From Lepisosteus oculatus (Eukaryota > Chordata > Actinopteri > Semionotiformes > Lepisosteidae): a stretch of 64,000 bases of DNA. The DNA is taken from NCBI RefSeq assembly GCF_040954835.1, contig NC_090696.1:75577722-75641721 (forward strand), read 5' to 3'. Under the pieces are notes generated by a model. That model saw only the letters and a list, made by a program, of their open reading frames with translations. It did no database searches and was not told where the DNA came from. The position numbers and the translations under genes are program-made. Of this stretch, positions 10,401 to 24,234 are shown piece by piece. Every line of letters starts with the position of its first letter. Position 1 is the first letter of the stretch.

Positions 10401-11128
10401 TGTTTGTATTGTTGCCGGTGTCTGCTTAAACATAAAACACACCGGTATAATTAAAAAAAAAGTTGAAGCAGGCTGTAAATAATATGAGATACATTCAAAC
10501 CTGGAATGTCATTCATACGGCCACAATATAAAACAGGGTCATGTGCAAGTGGACAGTTACATGATCTTATAACCAGTGTCGCCAAATGTTCTACTCGGGA
10601 AATGTTCGAGTGTTTCTGAAGTGAATTAATTCATAATTGCAAATAAACGTTTCGCCTTTCGAACTGTATGCTTCTTCTTTTTATCGAATACAATACCTGA
10701 TTTCTTTTCTTTAAATTCTCCGCTCTGAAATTGTAAGAGAGCAACGCTGAGTAGCTGACTTCTAAACACGAAATGCACACGGGAGAGCGAATGGCAAATG
10801 TGCAAGTGGCTCTGCTCTACTTTACTTCTGTGTTTCTTTACATCTAGTTTGACTTCACAGGCACACTGGCTGAGCAGTTCTCCGGCGTTATGAAATTTGC
10901 TACGTTGTCTGAGACATTCCTGAAAGTTGCAGTGCTCAGGGTTGACAGGACGCAGGTTCAACTTTTAATTTGCCCTTTAAATGTCCCCGGCGGTAGAGCG
11001 CTAAACTTTCTTTAATAAACATGGCGTTTGCATTGAACTGTGACCTGGGAAATTTATTCAGCCGCACCAATCTGATGTTGGCCAGCGGGTCTCCCAGTAC
11101 CCCCCTATCTCGCGATAGACAGGCTGGA
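7447..11128. other. Intergenic region between EF-hand gene and slc25a4
   Basis: About 3.7 kb between two divergent promoters. Besides the X-box I see mostly AT-rich sequence with several short open frames lacking any family resemblance. A helt bHLH gene, the human neighbour of SLC25A4 on this side, was not found here. Confidence 0.5.
7761..7775 (-). promoter_or_regulatory. RFX X-box candidate
   Basis: In the EF-hand gene's direction it reads GTTGCCCGTAGCAAC: two near-perfect half sites (GTTGCC / AGCAAC) with a 3-bp spacer, fitting the RFX X-box pattern found in ciliary gene promoters. It lies about 315 bp upstream of the start codon at 7446, within the usual promoter distance. Confidence 0.6.
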
Positions 11129-11135
11129 TATATTA
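11129..11135 (+). promoter_or_regulatory. TATA-like element of slc25a4
   Basis: TATATTA lies about 115 bp upstream of the slc25a4 start codon within an otherwise GC-rich promoter, giving an expected transcription start near 11160. Position and composition only. Confidence 0.35.
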
Positions 11136-11249
11136 GGGACGAGGGGAAGCCATCGTCCATTTGAAGGGACACCCATCTGCTGGTCGCTGAGTGGAGAAGG
11201 GCGCAGTGTGTAACTTGACCTTTATCTGGCACATTCGGGGGCATTCGCG

Positions 11250-11360
11250 ATGACGGACGCAGTGGTCAGCTTTCTGAAGGACTTCCTGGCGGGCGGCATT
11301 GCGGCGGCCATCTCCAAGACCGCCGTCGCCCCCATCGAGAGGGTGAAACTCTTGCTGCAG
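11250..11360 (+). CDS. slc25a4: ADP/ATP translocase, exon 1
   Basis: Encodes residues 1-37 of the mitochondrial adenine nucleotide translocase, which exchanges ADP and ATP across the inner membrane. It begins [16 protein letters not shown], includes the first carrier signature PIERVK at residues 28-33, and ends in LLLQ at the donor CTGCAG|GTGAGG. The 111-nt length and phase 0 match human exon 1. The ATG aligns with the family start, giving a product with no cleavable presequence, as usual for this carrier. The assembled protein is 298 aa, exactly the length of human ANT1. The choice of paralogue 4 rests on synteny with cfap97 and snx25. Confidence 0.95.
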
Positions 11361-12249
11361 GTGAGGCAGTCTCTGAGCTGGAGCTGGGGGGCGCAGGGGG
11401 CATGTGAGCGCGGCGCTCGGCGGCTCTCCTGGAGGCGTGTGCGGTCATCGGCGCTCAACAGGTGTCCAGGCGTTAAATACCGGCAGCGAGCGCTCTTCAG
11501 CCGTCCGGCGGAGCGATGAATGAAACCCGTGAACACCAAACATTTTTTTTTTCCTGTGGGCTTTCTTGCTAGACAAGTGAAGAACGCCTTGCAGAATAAT
11601 GTCTATAAATATTCCAAAGACTTGTCCTACTCGTTCCTTAAGGAATCGTCCCTTTTCAGTCCCATAATATGTTCGCTCTCCATATTAACACATATGTGTT
11701 AACTGTATTTTATCTGCGTTTGTTTGGTGCCGGGTTTGTTTTCGCTTTTTGGAAGTCGGTCAAAATGTGTGCATTCGATGGGAGCTTCACCTAACGCATT
11801 TGCCGAGCAAGTCCTGTTTTGTCAGGGAATTACGGACATAAATTGGATTCTTCTTAGCGAGTCTTCTGACGCCGGATAAACCCCAGTGAGGGTTTGTTCC
11901 AGCTCCTGCGAGTACTTAGACTCGCTCGCTCCGTGTGCGCTCCTAAAATTAGCCCCTCGCCATTACGCGCACAACCTCAGCCCTTGAATGACGTAATATG
12001 TGAAGTGTTAGGGAGCTCAAGAGCGGGGAGCTGTCCGTGCGTAACTGGCCCCTTACAGTCCAAAAACTAAACAAAACAACTCAACGGAATGGTTTCGAAG
12101 GATTTCTCATCGGAGGCAGACATTGTGGGAAAACACCTCCTAGGAGAGCATCCTAGGGACTCCTCATCTTCCTCATCGACCTGACGCCCGGAGGTGCCGT
12201 TTGCTGGAGGGGATACTGATCTTTGTTGTATCTAATTGTTTGCTTCCAG
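11361..12249 (+). other. slc25a4: slc25a4 intron 1
   Basis: GC-rich at its 5' end (CpG island continuing from exon 1), then ordinary sequence ending in the acceptor TTTGCTTCCAG. No other feature seen. Confidence 0.8.
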
Positions 12250-12736
12250 GTCCAGCACGCAAGCAAGCAGATCTCCGTGGAGAAACAGTACAAAGGGATC
12301 ATGGACTGTGTAGTGCGGATCCCCAAAGAGCAGGGCTTTATCTCCTTCTGGAGAGGCAATCTGGCCAATGTGATCCGCTACTTCCCCACGCAAGCCCTGA
12401 ACTTCGCCTTCAAGGACAAGTACAAGACGGTCTTCCTCGGAGGCGTCGACAAGCGGACGCAGTTCTGGCGCTACTTCGCCGGGAACCTGGCGTCCGGCGG
12501 CGCGGCCGGGGCCACCTCGCTGTGCTTCGTGTACCCGCTGGACTTCGCCCGGACCCGGCTGGCCGCCGACGTGGGCAAGGGCGTCACCGAGAGGGAGTTC
12601 AGCGGCCTGGGCAACTGCCTCACCAAGATCTTCAAGTCCGACGGCCTGCGGGGCCTGTACCTCGGGTTCAACGTTTCAGTCCAGGGAATCATCATTTACC
12701 GAGCCGCGTACTTCGGCATCTACGACACTGCTAAAG
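12250..12736 (+). CDS. slc25a4: ADP/ATP translocase, exon 2
   Basis: This 487-nt exon, the same length as in human, encodes residues 38-199 and the first base of codon 200. It contains the rest of carrier repeat 1 ([15 protein letters not shown], then [20 protein letters not shown]) and all of repeat 2 with the signature PLDFAR near residues 133-138, followed by [15 protein letters not shown]. Codon third positions are strongly GC-biased. The donor is AAAG|GTAGTA. Conserved transport residues of the family appear intact and no frameshift is seen. Confidence 0.97.
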
Positions 12737-13155
12737 GTAGTAGCGAGTGGAAACAGTACAGGAGGGTGTCGATGTAAGCCTGTGCTTTTCCCGTGAGCCC
12801 CTGGCGGTGGAACGGTAGCTGCTGCGCTTATGCACCTACCCAGACTTTATATTCCCGGAAAACCCCACGTTTCATGGCACCGCTGTAACGCCAAGTTGTA
12901 CGAAGAAGGAAAGTCCGTATCTCTTAGAAGAAGCCACCGCGTTTAAAGGGAGAGCTTCTTTCCAACACACGACGTTAGAGACGGGGGAAAGCGGGTTGCA
13001 TGAATGGATTTGCGCGTCGTTTAAGGCTGCTGGGATCACTCAAAGGGCATTTCATCCAGTTTGCTGTTTTTGGACTCTACAATCTAGAGTACAACTGGAA
13101 ACATAAGTTAAATGTTGTTACAGTCGACTCATTTTCATTGTGCTTGTGTTTTCAG
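12737..13155 (+). other. slc25a4: slc25a4 intron 2
   Basis: 419-bp intron with no internal feature; acceptor GTGTTTTCAG. Confidence 0.85.
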
Positions 13156-13296
13156 GCATGATGCCGGATCCCAAAAACGTGCACATCATCATCAGCTGGA
13201 TGATTGCGCAGACCGTCACCGCTGTTTCCGGCTTGGTGTCATACCCCTTTGACACCGTCAGACGTCGTATGATGATGCAGTCAGGCCGGAAAGGAG
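13156..13296 (+). CDS. slc25a4: ADP/ATP translocase, exon 3
   Basis: 141 nt, the human exon length. It encodes the start of carrier repeat 3, [18 protein letters not shown], then signature PFDTVR (230-235) running into RRRMMM (235-240), the diagnostic nucleotide-carrier hexapeptide. Acceptor TTTTCAG, donor GGAG|GTGAGC. Phase agrees with both neighbours. Confidence 0.96.
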
Positions 13297-13777
<481 letters not shown>

Positions 13778-15225
13778 GTATTAAATGCAGTTGCACCGAA
13801 GTTCAGTTGTGTCGTGCTGTGCTGAAACTGATTTAAAGGGCAGCGACCTTGAGGAGGAGGAAGAGGATGGTGTTCATTCTCTGCACCAACCACACAGAGA
13901 CGAGATCCAGGTGGCAAAGCTGGGGTAGCACAACAGGTAGAGGCATGTAGGTAATAGATCCAACGTCTCTTCCAGTCTGAACATATCACCGCGAAATTCT
14001 GTGCAATATGGGTGCTTCAGTCCTGGATGTTTCCGAGCTAAACACAGAAAGTGAATTTCCATTTGGAAAAGAAAAGACAGCACAGAATGTCTTAAAATCC
14101 TACTGTATTCATTTATTTTATACCGATTTTTTTACAGCGGTATTTATCTTTCTTTTTTTTTTTCCAAATGGGGCTGACAATCCAATGTGTTCTTTTACTA
14201 TGAGATTAAAAGGCTGCTGTGCCCGGCTGTCTGAACTGTTTTCTCCGGGTCATCATTCAGGATTTGCCCTGGGCTCTGGGAAGGGGTGGGCGAGCACTTC
14301 GTATTGGTAAAACAGACATGGACCCAGTTTGCTTTTTGAACGAAGACGTGTTTCAATACGTCTTGTACAGCTGCGGAATATATTTTACTTTATTGCTACA
14401 GTATGTGGGATGTTCGTAAACCAACCGTTTTTGGGGTAGTGAACAAAACAGATAGTTCATAATGCAATTGTCCTTTACAGTGATGGGCTTGGTTTTCCTC
14501 TTATAATTTCAAGTATATTTACTTGTTGCTTTCAAGTAATGCAATGCCTTTCTAGGTGCCTCTAGTTCTGCACAAAATCAAATTTCAACCGTACTTACAC
14601 TGAGTGGCCACGATCCAGTCACCCTCTGATCTCCAGAATCTTTAATTATACATTTATGAATGAGCTGCGCTTATCACCACAGCTGAGATCATTTCAAGAA
14701 CATGCTATGGTTTTTTATTTGGATCCCTACTGATCCTCAAACCCCATCCAGCAGTTTGGGGATGTTTATGATCAACACTCCTAGTGGACTTCATCCAGCA
14801 GCACGTCGTCAAACTGCTGAGGCATGAAAATCCATGCATGAAGAAACAGCATTTTTTTCTTTCTTAATACCTCTTAATGTGTGAGAAGCAGACCTACATG
14901 ATGTGCGTGATGAGCATTATTTATCAACTAGAATTTGATTTTATATTTAAACTGGGGTTGGCCTAATGGAGAGGGTGCAATAGGGTTTGCCTTAGCTGAA
15001 ACAGGCTGAAAACCCCTGCTACACAGAAGGTATTCAGTGAGTATTACAACTAAGCTAAAACCCACAAAATGTTTTCCTGCACAGTCCATGTAAAGAAGAG
15101 AGATGTAAACATCCAGTTAATTTAGGATCCAAACTATTTTCAGTTTTTTTTTTAAATATCATTATTTGTATGTACAGTACATAAACAAGAGTCGGTTGCT
15201 TCTTTTAAAAGCTAAGAAATAGAAA
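13778..15225. other. slc25a4 3' UTR and convergent intergenic spacer
   Basis: The slc25a4 3' UTR extends right from the stop. A possible ATTAAA signal is at 14205-14210, following a U-rich tract. The rest is spacer between two tail-to-tail genes, with no coding signal or clear repeat. Confidence 0.55.
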
Positions 15226-15603
15226 CTTTATGTAACAAGAAGCTTTATTGACAAACAGTAACAATACATTTTGGCCACAATATAAAATATAAATCTTCTG
15301 CCACAAGAGTTAGAAATTAGAAATTAAGACGTATTCAGTGGATTACAATTTTGGTCCACGGATTTACAAATCTCCTCACAGATGTCACACTACCTCACAC
15401 AAACACAACATTTACTGCTCAACTCTTACCAAAATATCGATAGCCTATTTGTTCTGCGCTCGATAAGGATATTTTCAAGGTCTGAGCAGTTCCGATACTG
15501 CATTGTCCACTTTGACCGAAGCTCAACGAGACTTGCGTGATGTACTGCAGGATACGAGCCGTGTTCAGCATGCGGCGAACAGCAGGGAGGTACGGAGCAG
15601 GGA
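15226..15603 (-). other. cfap97: cfap97 3' UTR with AATAAA
   Basis: Downstream of the cfap97 stop on the minus strand. AATAAA occurs at 15249-15244, placing the mRNA end about 15225-15235. The UTR is about 375 nt. Confidence 0.65.
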
Positions 15604-15710
15604 TTAGGACCAAGCTGTCCTGGGCTCAGCAGCCCTGCTGGATCTGGACATGGTGGAGGCTGGTCTGGTACCGCGAGCACCCGAGGCACTGCATGGTCTT
15701 GAGGGCTTGC
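15604..15710 (-). CDS. cfap97: CFAP97, terminal coding exon
   Basis: Minus-strand exon after the acceptor TCTGTGCTGTAG. The two leading bases complete a Gly codon, followed by KPSRPCSASGARGTRPAST and a C-terminus ending PRTAWS and TAA. The RTAW ending matches the conserved C-terminus of CFAP97 (KIAA1430), where the human protein ends RTAWL. The tail is basic and Ser/Arg-rich, like the family. It is shorter than the human C-terminal region. Confidence 0.88.
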
Positions 15711-16795
<1,085 letters not shown>

Positions 16796-19700
16796 CTAAA
16801 AACAGACGAGGGAGTTTTTTTTTTTACATTCAGCAAAATCAACAACTTCTTCAAGCATCTCATGCCTAGCTTAAGCCAGGGAACTGTTCCACAGCTGTGC
16901 AGAACACTGCAAATCTGCAGAACGTATACAACATATACAAATAATGTAGGTACATGGCACTGCATCTATCTTCACCTTCTGTTCTGAGCTGAATGATATG
17001 GATCTGCTTGGCGACACTAAAAACAAACTAGCATATATACTCATTATAGTCACAAACATTATCGGCCATCTCCAACAATGTAATTCACTAATTAAGAGTC
17101 TGTAATTACTTGATAATTATACAACCATTTCCGAACACCCTGTCAGGTGGAAGTTTATATATTTTACAAGGTTTTCTATTGCTCCTTACACTTCTATGGA
17201 CTCATGAAAATAAACACACACCACCAAGCTTAATAATTGGTACAACTATTTATGCTCACTTCTCTCGCTCATTCTATGACAACCTTAAGGTTCTACATGG
17301 CTACCGTAAGTTGATCTTTGAAGCGCCTGCGTTTGGCTGTGGACCACTGAGGAAAAGCCTGCACTGAACTCTGCTCCATTCACAGGCGCTCTGTGGCCTA
17401 CTGCCATGACCTTGCCACAGTAAAGTCATACTGGAGCCTCTCCGCAGGCTCTCAGGAGCCGCTTTTTAATCACATGCCTCTCTTGTACAAATGCCATTGT
17501 GAAAAAAGTCATTTTTACAGGAGGGGAAATCTGAAACATATTCCACAGTTAAGCTAAACGTGCTTTCAAAAGGATGGTCAAACATCCAAGCAGGCTCCAA
17601 ACATCTCAAAGCTCAGTGCAAAATGTGTTATTTGTCAGTGTTTCGCTTTCATGGGCATAAGCTTATTCAACTCTTCCGTTCAGTATATATAAACACAAAA
17701 AACTGAACATATTGAAGCTGGAAAAATAAAATCAGATACTTGAAGTTTGGCAATCAAATCTCAAAATGATGTCAAGGAAAGTACATCAAGCTCCATCCAC
17801 TCTGTAGGAGATATGGATGAATGTCATATGAACACCAGCTGAAGCTGTCGTGCCGTCATATAAGAGATAATAAAGGTTAGATAAAACCTGTCCCGTTTTA
17901 AGTGTTAAAATAATAGCTGGCTGCTACTCAAGGCGTCACAGGGAGCAGGATTAGGACTGATCTGCTCAGCGTCAAATGGAAATACCTGGGTAAGCAGAAG
18001 CCCTAGGAAGCACTCCAGCCCAAAATAGCCGAGGGATAAAGTTGTACCATTCCTAAATGTGAAATGTAAGCACAGTCTCCAAATGTCACATCACCGGCAT
18101 GCGCAACACTCGATCACACGGTGTCCAGAGAGCAGAATTGCATAATCGTTTCATTATAAAGACCTCGCTCGGTAATGTTAAGGCTTGTGAGGGGGCCTAC
18201 CTCCCCTCATGTGAACACCTCGAAGTCTGAGGCGGGCAACAGGCCGTTCTTCACAATCAGGAATGTCCCTACTCACACACTATAACTGTGTTAAATGTAA
18301 GGATGAAGTGTGTCTATTTTGGGGTGGGAAGTTACACATGTTCAACTGCAGCTACATGAGATTTTTACGATTATAACCCCCAAAAAGTAAACGCGATCAG
18401 CAGTCAGATGTTTCTGGATGTAACTTTAAATGATCACAGAGCGGGAACATCACACTCGTGCACACGGCCGACGCCAGCGCTGGAATACCACAAAGATCGT
18501 TTTATTTATTAAAATCATCTCAAGGACTCGAGCAACTTGATGAATCACCCCGGTATTTTCACTTGTTCGCACGCTCCCATCTTGGACTGCCGTGTGCAGG
18601 ACTGCTGGGGCTGGGTGGGATCTGGGCAGTGCAGGGGACTGGCACAGGGGAGGGGAGCCCAGCACACTGCGGTCCGTCTCTGTGTGCAGCACGTACTCTG
18701 CAAGACGGGCACCGTTTCCAGAGGGAGCCCTGCGAGGACAAAGAGCTCATCCAACAGCGACCAAGTGCTGAACCCCCAAAGCTGCTGACATGCCCAGGCT
18801 CACAGCAGACAAACACCCCGCAGAGCGAAGAGCAGGGAGACGAGCAGCTGGACAAGACCCTCAGACCCTGCCATCAGTGAGTGTCCAGCTAGCCAATAAG
18901 CACGTCAGGCCGAATGGGCAGTTGTCTGCGACCTTTCTTGTCTCTAACTACTTTGGTGATTGCCTGTGTTTTTTGTGTGGGACAGGGTAGGGATTAAAAG
19001 GCAAGGTGACTGCAGTGGTGGAAAATTAAAGTGACTTCATGTCGGTGTTGACGGCCCCTTCCGCAGATGCGTGGCTGCCGCTGTTTGAGACGATTGACTC
19101 ACAGCGATCCGGACGTGTCTGAAATCATGAAACACGCACAATCCTACGGAAGGACTGAACTTCACAAGCCATCAGTTCCACAGCCCCCCACTGCAAGCCT
19201 CGGGAACTAAAAAACGCTTCCACTTGGGACCAGAGAATAAAAACGATCACAGACAGTATTTGGTTACCCTGTCCTAAGTTTAGAGATCAAGTGCAGAACA
19301 GTCTCCAGACCATTTCACACACGGAATGAACTGAGGAGCTCGCTGCTACCAAGGCAGATGTAAAAAAACCCCAACAGATCAGGCCATTTATAATAATATT
19401 GCTTAGAAGCAGTACATAAAACATCTAATGCTTTATTTCTTTGTCATTGAAGTTTGGCACGCAACGGCAGGATCTCTGAGGTTCAACGAGGGCTGTGGCC
19501 CTGTGCTGTCAGCTGACTGCTGTGCTCTGAGCACCTGTTGTCATCTATTTCTGCTGAGCCTTCTCTACTTTCACTGCTCTGAACTTCCTCTAGTTACGTT
19601 CTTCTACCGATTGAGCTCGCTCGTGTGGCTTTAACAGTCCTGCTAAATGAATGAGAACTGGGGGTTCGGGTTTAGTAAAACCCTCTGTGACACAGACCAC

Positions 19701-22314
19701 AGACACAGAAAACATACAGCATACTCCATGTTCATAGCCAGCCCCAACAAGCGACACATTTTTCCCCAATTCTAACAATTTATTCCAATATATCAAACAG
19801 CTCTACATGGTTTAATGTCTCCCGTCACAGGGTCTAGGTTACTGGATCAACTGTTTTAATATAGAATTAGCAGATGTGCTCACATCAAGAAAAGATAGAC
19901 ACCTCACAGGAGAGGGCATCTCAGTTTTTAAACAGGACTTATCTAAACTCACGTGCAGAGTATGAAGCACAGAGGCAGGTCCCCTCAGGCGATAAGAGAA
20001 AGTATAGGCTAAGCTGAATGTCTATCTACATGAAGGACGTCTGCTACTTCTTACTGTTTGACTGCCAAATTGAGGGCAAGACTTTGTGTTCAGTCAGATA
20101 TTTTCATATCGATGAGATCGTTCAACCTCTCCCATTGGAAAGCTATTTTGTCAATAAAAAAAAGGACCTTTTCCCCACCCCCCAAATAATGACTCAGTAA
20201 GAAACAGGCCAAATTCCCACAACATTCCTCTTGCACTGAGAAAAGAAACCAGAATTCAGATTTGGATTGCACATCCGTGTCAAATTCTAAGATAGATAAC
20301 TACTGTATATCAGACATTTTATTACACATATTACATCAGTACAAGATGTCATCAGGTCGCATTGGGTGTATTGTCTCCAAAAATGCCAGGTAGATATCAA
20401 TAGTTTGCCCAATAATATTTAATATTATATTAATAAGTTTATAAACACCTGTTAAATAAGCTATTGTTAATTTACTGGAAATGTCTGTAATGCCATATGT
20501 ATTGTATGTGGCTGTGTACATATATCATAAAGCATTTCAGCATACAGCAGGTGTTGGACAATACAGAACAATAATAATGTTAAAGCACTGACTAGTGACC
20601 TCAAATAGAGCCTACAAGTAACACTGCTCTTCTCCAGCTTTCCAAGCGCAGCCACTGACAGAGCAGATCTGCAGCTCCACCTGCTGGCCTAAATTAAACT
20701 CTTCCTCTTGGAACAGTTCAACAGTTATACAGCATATGAAGGAAAAAAAAAAAGATTTGGCCTTTTCACATATCCAACCTGCTCTCCATGACACACAAAG
20801 ACAGGGAGAGAAGCTTGGGGTTAAGGGCCTTGCTCAGGGGCCCAACGGACCAGGATTCCTCCGCCAGCTGTGGGATTTGAACCGGCAACCTTCCAGCCAC
20901 AGGTGCAGATCCTGAGCCACAGAGCCACCGCATCCCTTAAAGAAGTTACTGTACAACTTCATGTTCAACCAGAGAGAGTCTTTAAGACCAGGAATACACC
21001 AACACCCCTTATAGGGAATTACATTCATTTTTTAAATCAAGCGCTGAACTTCTGCAAAATCAAATGCTGTTGCTTAATTAAGGAAAAAATGGTCATCCTC
21101 ACAGCTAAAAAAAACTCATTGGGAATACTGAGCAGACCATTGCTCAATGGAAGAAAGAGTGAACAAGTGATCAGAGTTAAGGTTACTGCACACGGTAATT
21201 AAGAAGCAAAAGTTCTTTCAGAAACCTTCAAAGCTTAACGTTCATATCATTTCCATTCTGCGTAAGGGCAGTTCTACAAATTCTGTCTCATTTCAAAGAG
21301 CCTGGATGAAGTCATATGGCAACATAAAAAAAACAAAACAAACAAGTTACACTTGAGGGCCACTTGCAATATGTACAACCTGTAATTACTTCTTGGCAAA
21401 GTATCATTAGCTACTACAGCAACTCAGAAATGGATAAATGTAGCAACACACACAGACACAAACAGTGCTCTCACAGAGCTCTGGAGCACTTCAAGAGGAC
21501 TTTACTTATGCACCTGTTAAACGAATAAAGACTTTTCAATACTATTGGAGCTGAGGAACAAGCAACATTAGCAAGCTGCCACAAATGCAAAATAACCGAA
21601 CACGCTCGGATCATGTCTCCTAAATCTTCTAAGTAGTGCGCTGCAGAGTTAACAGCAGGTCTGCAGAATTGCAACTCGGCTCGATTTTTAATATACATTT
21701 GTGTCTAATTTGTTTCGTTTCCGTTTCACATTCAAACTTCATGTAATGCCTCTGGAATAGCGATTTTCCCGTCAACACTGTGCAAAACCCAGTGCATGAC
21801 TTGCGAAACGCTGCGTGACCTGCTTCATAGGGATACTCTCGAAACCTGTCGATAACAACACTGTACTTGCTATGATATATACTGCCACAGCACAACCATT
21901 CACTTACACTCATAAAGGACATGGAGGTCTAAACCTCCAGAGGAGACACACACCTACCAAGTAATCCTAGAGACAGAGGCACCAGAATGAGAAGGGCACT
22001 GTGTATGGGTCATAGGTGGGTGAAGGGAACTTGATACTGTGCGTGGCCACCTCTGACCTCCAATATCCAGTTTCCTCAAAGTGGCTTATTCCAGGTAAGG
22101 GGCGTGGCCGCCTGGAAACACAGGTTCGTGGCAGGAGCACATTCCAGACTGGGCACCCCTCAATCCCGGGGGAGCGCAAACACAGGGACACTAACTGACC
22201 CAGCGAGAGCAAAGCGCAGCACCTGGACAAAACGAACACGAAGAGAGCAGGCAGACTCGGAGGTCCCGAGACCCAAAAAAAAGGGCGCCCTCGGGGGCAG
22301 CCCGCGCGCCTCAC
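16796..22314 (-). other. cfap97: cfap97 intron between coding exons 2 and 3
   Basis: A 5.5-kb intron. It contains a minus-strand tRNA-derived SINE at 20816-20936. A minus-strand AATAAATAAA near 18501-18510 lies at the end of a GC-richer stretch (18450-18880), possibly an alternative terminal exon, but no phase-compatible acceptor was identified. Otherwise nothing recognised. Confidence 0.6.
20816..20936 (-). mobile_element. tRNA-derived SINE fragment
   Basis: On the minus strand it reads GGTGGCTCTGTGGCTCAGGA (A-box-like), then GGTTGCCGGTTCAAATCCCA (B box GGTTCAAATCC), followed by CCCCTGAGCAAGGCCCTTAA, the typical body of fish tRNA-derived SINEs. The cloverleaf is degenerate, so it is not a functional tRNA gene. 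Confidence 0.75.
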
Positions 22315-22583
22315 CATGTTCTCCCTCTCAATGCGCTGCTGCTCGCGCTGCCTGTTGAGGGCGCTGTGGTACAGCTTCCCGGGGGGGCTGGCCGGTTTCC
22401 TGGTGGGGCCGTTTCTGCCCCTGGGCTTCAGCGCCTGCCTGGACAGCTCCCTCAGCAGCCTCTGGTTCTCCCCGTCGATGCGCCGCACCTCCTCGCTGCT
22501 GAAGGAGAAGTTCCTTCGGGGCTGTCCGGGAGGACAATCAATCACCAGACTCCTCTCCATCTTCCTCTCGAGGCTCATAAAAG
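22315..22583 (-). CDS. cfap97: CFAP97, coding exon 2
   Basis: 269-nt exon encoding AFMSLERKMERSL, then NFSFSSEEVRRIDGENQRLL, KLYHSALNRQREQQRIEREN and a final Met codon at the donor GAACATG|GTGAGG. This is the KIAA1430-homology core of the family, a basic amphipathic helical region linked to axonemal localisation. The acceptor (TTTTCCGGGAAG) splits an Ala codon with the previous exon, reproducing the family's LLKAF junction. CFAP97 is a cilia/flagella-associated protein; its molecular role is not well defined. Confidence 0.94.
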
Positions 22584-24234
22584 CTTCCCGGAAAAGACCG
22601 GAGAACCGCAATGAAAGTCAGGGTATAGAATGCACAGATGGATATTCGTACATGTAGATTTATCATTAAGAATCAATCACTAACTGTAAACTGAAACCAC
22701 CCAGAAGCCATTTTGTGTTTTTCAAGGGGAACTGCAACACTGCTTTTATATTTTGGGGTTAGATGAGTGCATTCCAAACCACAGTAAATGCAAAAATGTA
22801 CGCAGTTACTTGTAAAACCTCCAATTTACATCACAAAATAGTCAAAACTTCCAGGCTTGCACAGCGCCATGTTCTGCGATATCAGAATGAGGCAACAAAA
22901 CTTCCTGCGCTGTGATGCGGCCCTATGACATTGTAAGCAAGCAGGCTCGTGAACACATCTCTTTTAATCCAATAGAAATACTCCTTTCGATTTCCGACAG
23001 TTTTACTGACAAATACTGCTCGTTAACTCGGCACGCAGATCACATTGGAACGTTTCTGCAGTGAAACGCCTGCTGCACAACCTGCATTTATTCGCTCGTA
23101 CATCACGCTACGTCAATCATCAGAGTGACTAGCGAGCAGGAAGGGCCGCATCATGTCGCAATCCGTGCAAACTCTCGCACGCCCCCCCCGAAGAGGCCAG
23201 CAGACTGCAACAACAATGGCAATCATACAGGATTTTCAAAAGGTTCACGACCTTGTACTGATCTGGGAGTTTGTAACATTTTGCAATACCCTCAACGAAT
23301 TTATTTTGTTACCCGGGGTTTAATAGCTGGTCTGAGAAACAGAGACTGCAGCTCCCTCTCATCTCCCCAGACCACTGCACGACCTCACTCGGCCGGATCG
23401 GTTCAGTGCTGGCTGGGGAAGGTGCTGGAATGGCGGTGCTCGCCGACAGCACTGTGGCTGCAGGGCTCCTTGTACTGCAGAGCCCAGAGAGCCCTCGCTG
23501 GCTTCTCCCAGCGCATCACTGGCAGCACTGCACCAGCTGTGTGCCAGGGCGCGGAGAAACCCCCCCCCTCGCCCAGTCAACAGGGCACGGGCGCGAGTCT
23601 CAGTGCCAGTCCTGTCAGCACATCTTCTAAAATAATCAGCACTCAAGCGGTGAAGATCACCAACATCCTAAGGGGGAGCTTCTGGCTGGTTCACTGGTAC
23701 AGTACAGTACTGGTACAGGACGAACAAGACCGTGTTTCCAGACATCACGTAGAGAGCTGCGTCAGCATGCATAGGCTGCAAAGGAACAAGTAAAGGTTTA
23801 TCCCACACTGAAAAGAGAAGAAAAACACAACGTTTCGGCTGTGGAGCCTTCTTCAGGTGTGAGAAAGAGAAAAAGAGAAGGCTCCACAGCCGAAACGCTG
23901 CGTTTCTTCTCCTTTTAGCACGGAATAAACCTTACTTGTTCCTTCCCAGCAATGTGCAAGCAACCTTTTTAAAGAGGTCTGAACGACTGTTCCCACCTGT
24001 TCATTATCGTATACGGTACCGTGTAATATTCTTTTCCCTGAAAAACCAATAAACAAACCGAACAAAAAAGCTCGAGTCAGGCGTCTAAGGAACTGCCTAC
24101 TGGAGATCAAGAGGTATTGATTCGTTTTCCAGATCTGAGGACCCAATAACAAATAAACCAAGACACACATCAAGGCCAAGCGACTGCAATTTCAAATTTG
24201 AGGACTGGGGAAACAACAAAACACAGAAAAGTAC
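22584..24234 (-). other. cfap97: cfap97 intron between coding exons 1 and 2
   Basis: 1.65-kb intron that contains the Penelope-like inverted repeat at 23783-23942. No additional exon seen. Confidence 0.7.
23783..23942. mobile_element. Penelope-like element remnant, inverted arms
   Basis: Two arms of about 70 bp (23783-23852 and 23876-23942) are inverted copies of one sequence: GGAACAAGTAA, a GGTTTAT block, an A/G-rich stretch, then CGTTTCGGCTGTGGAGCCTT. A related single copy is at 52909-53000. On the minus strand the left arm contains CTGAAGA (23856-23850), a GGCT/AGCC stem and GAAA (23836-23833), the core arrangement of a hammerhead ribozyme as described in Penelope-like retroelements. Element identity is from recollection of that family; the ribozyme is inference. 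Confidence 0.6.

Noticed and set aside
20870..20936. tRNA gene candidate with GGTTCAAATCC B box
   Set aside because: No closing acceptor stem and a SINE body follows; treated as a tRNA-derived SINE.
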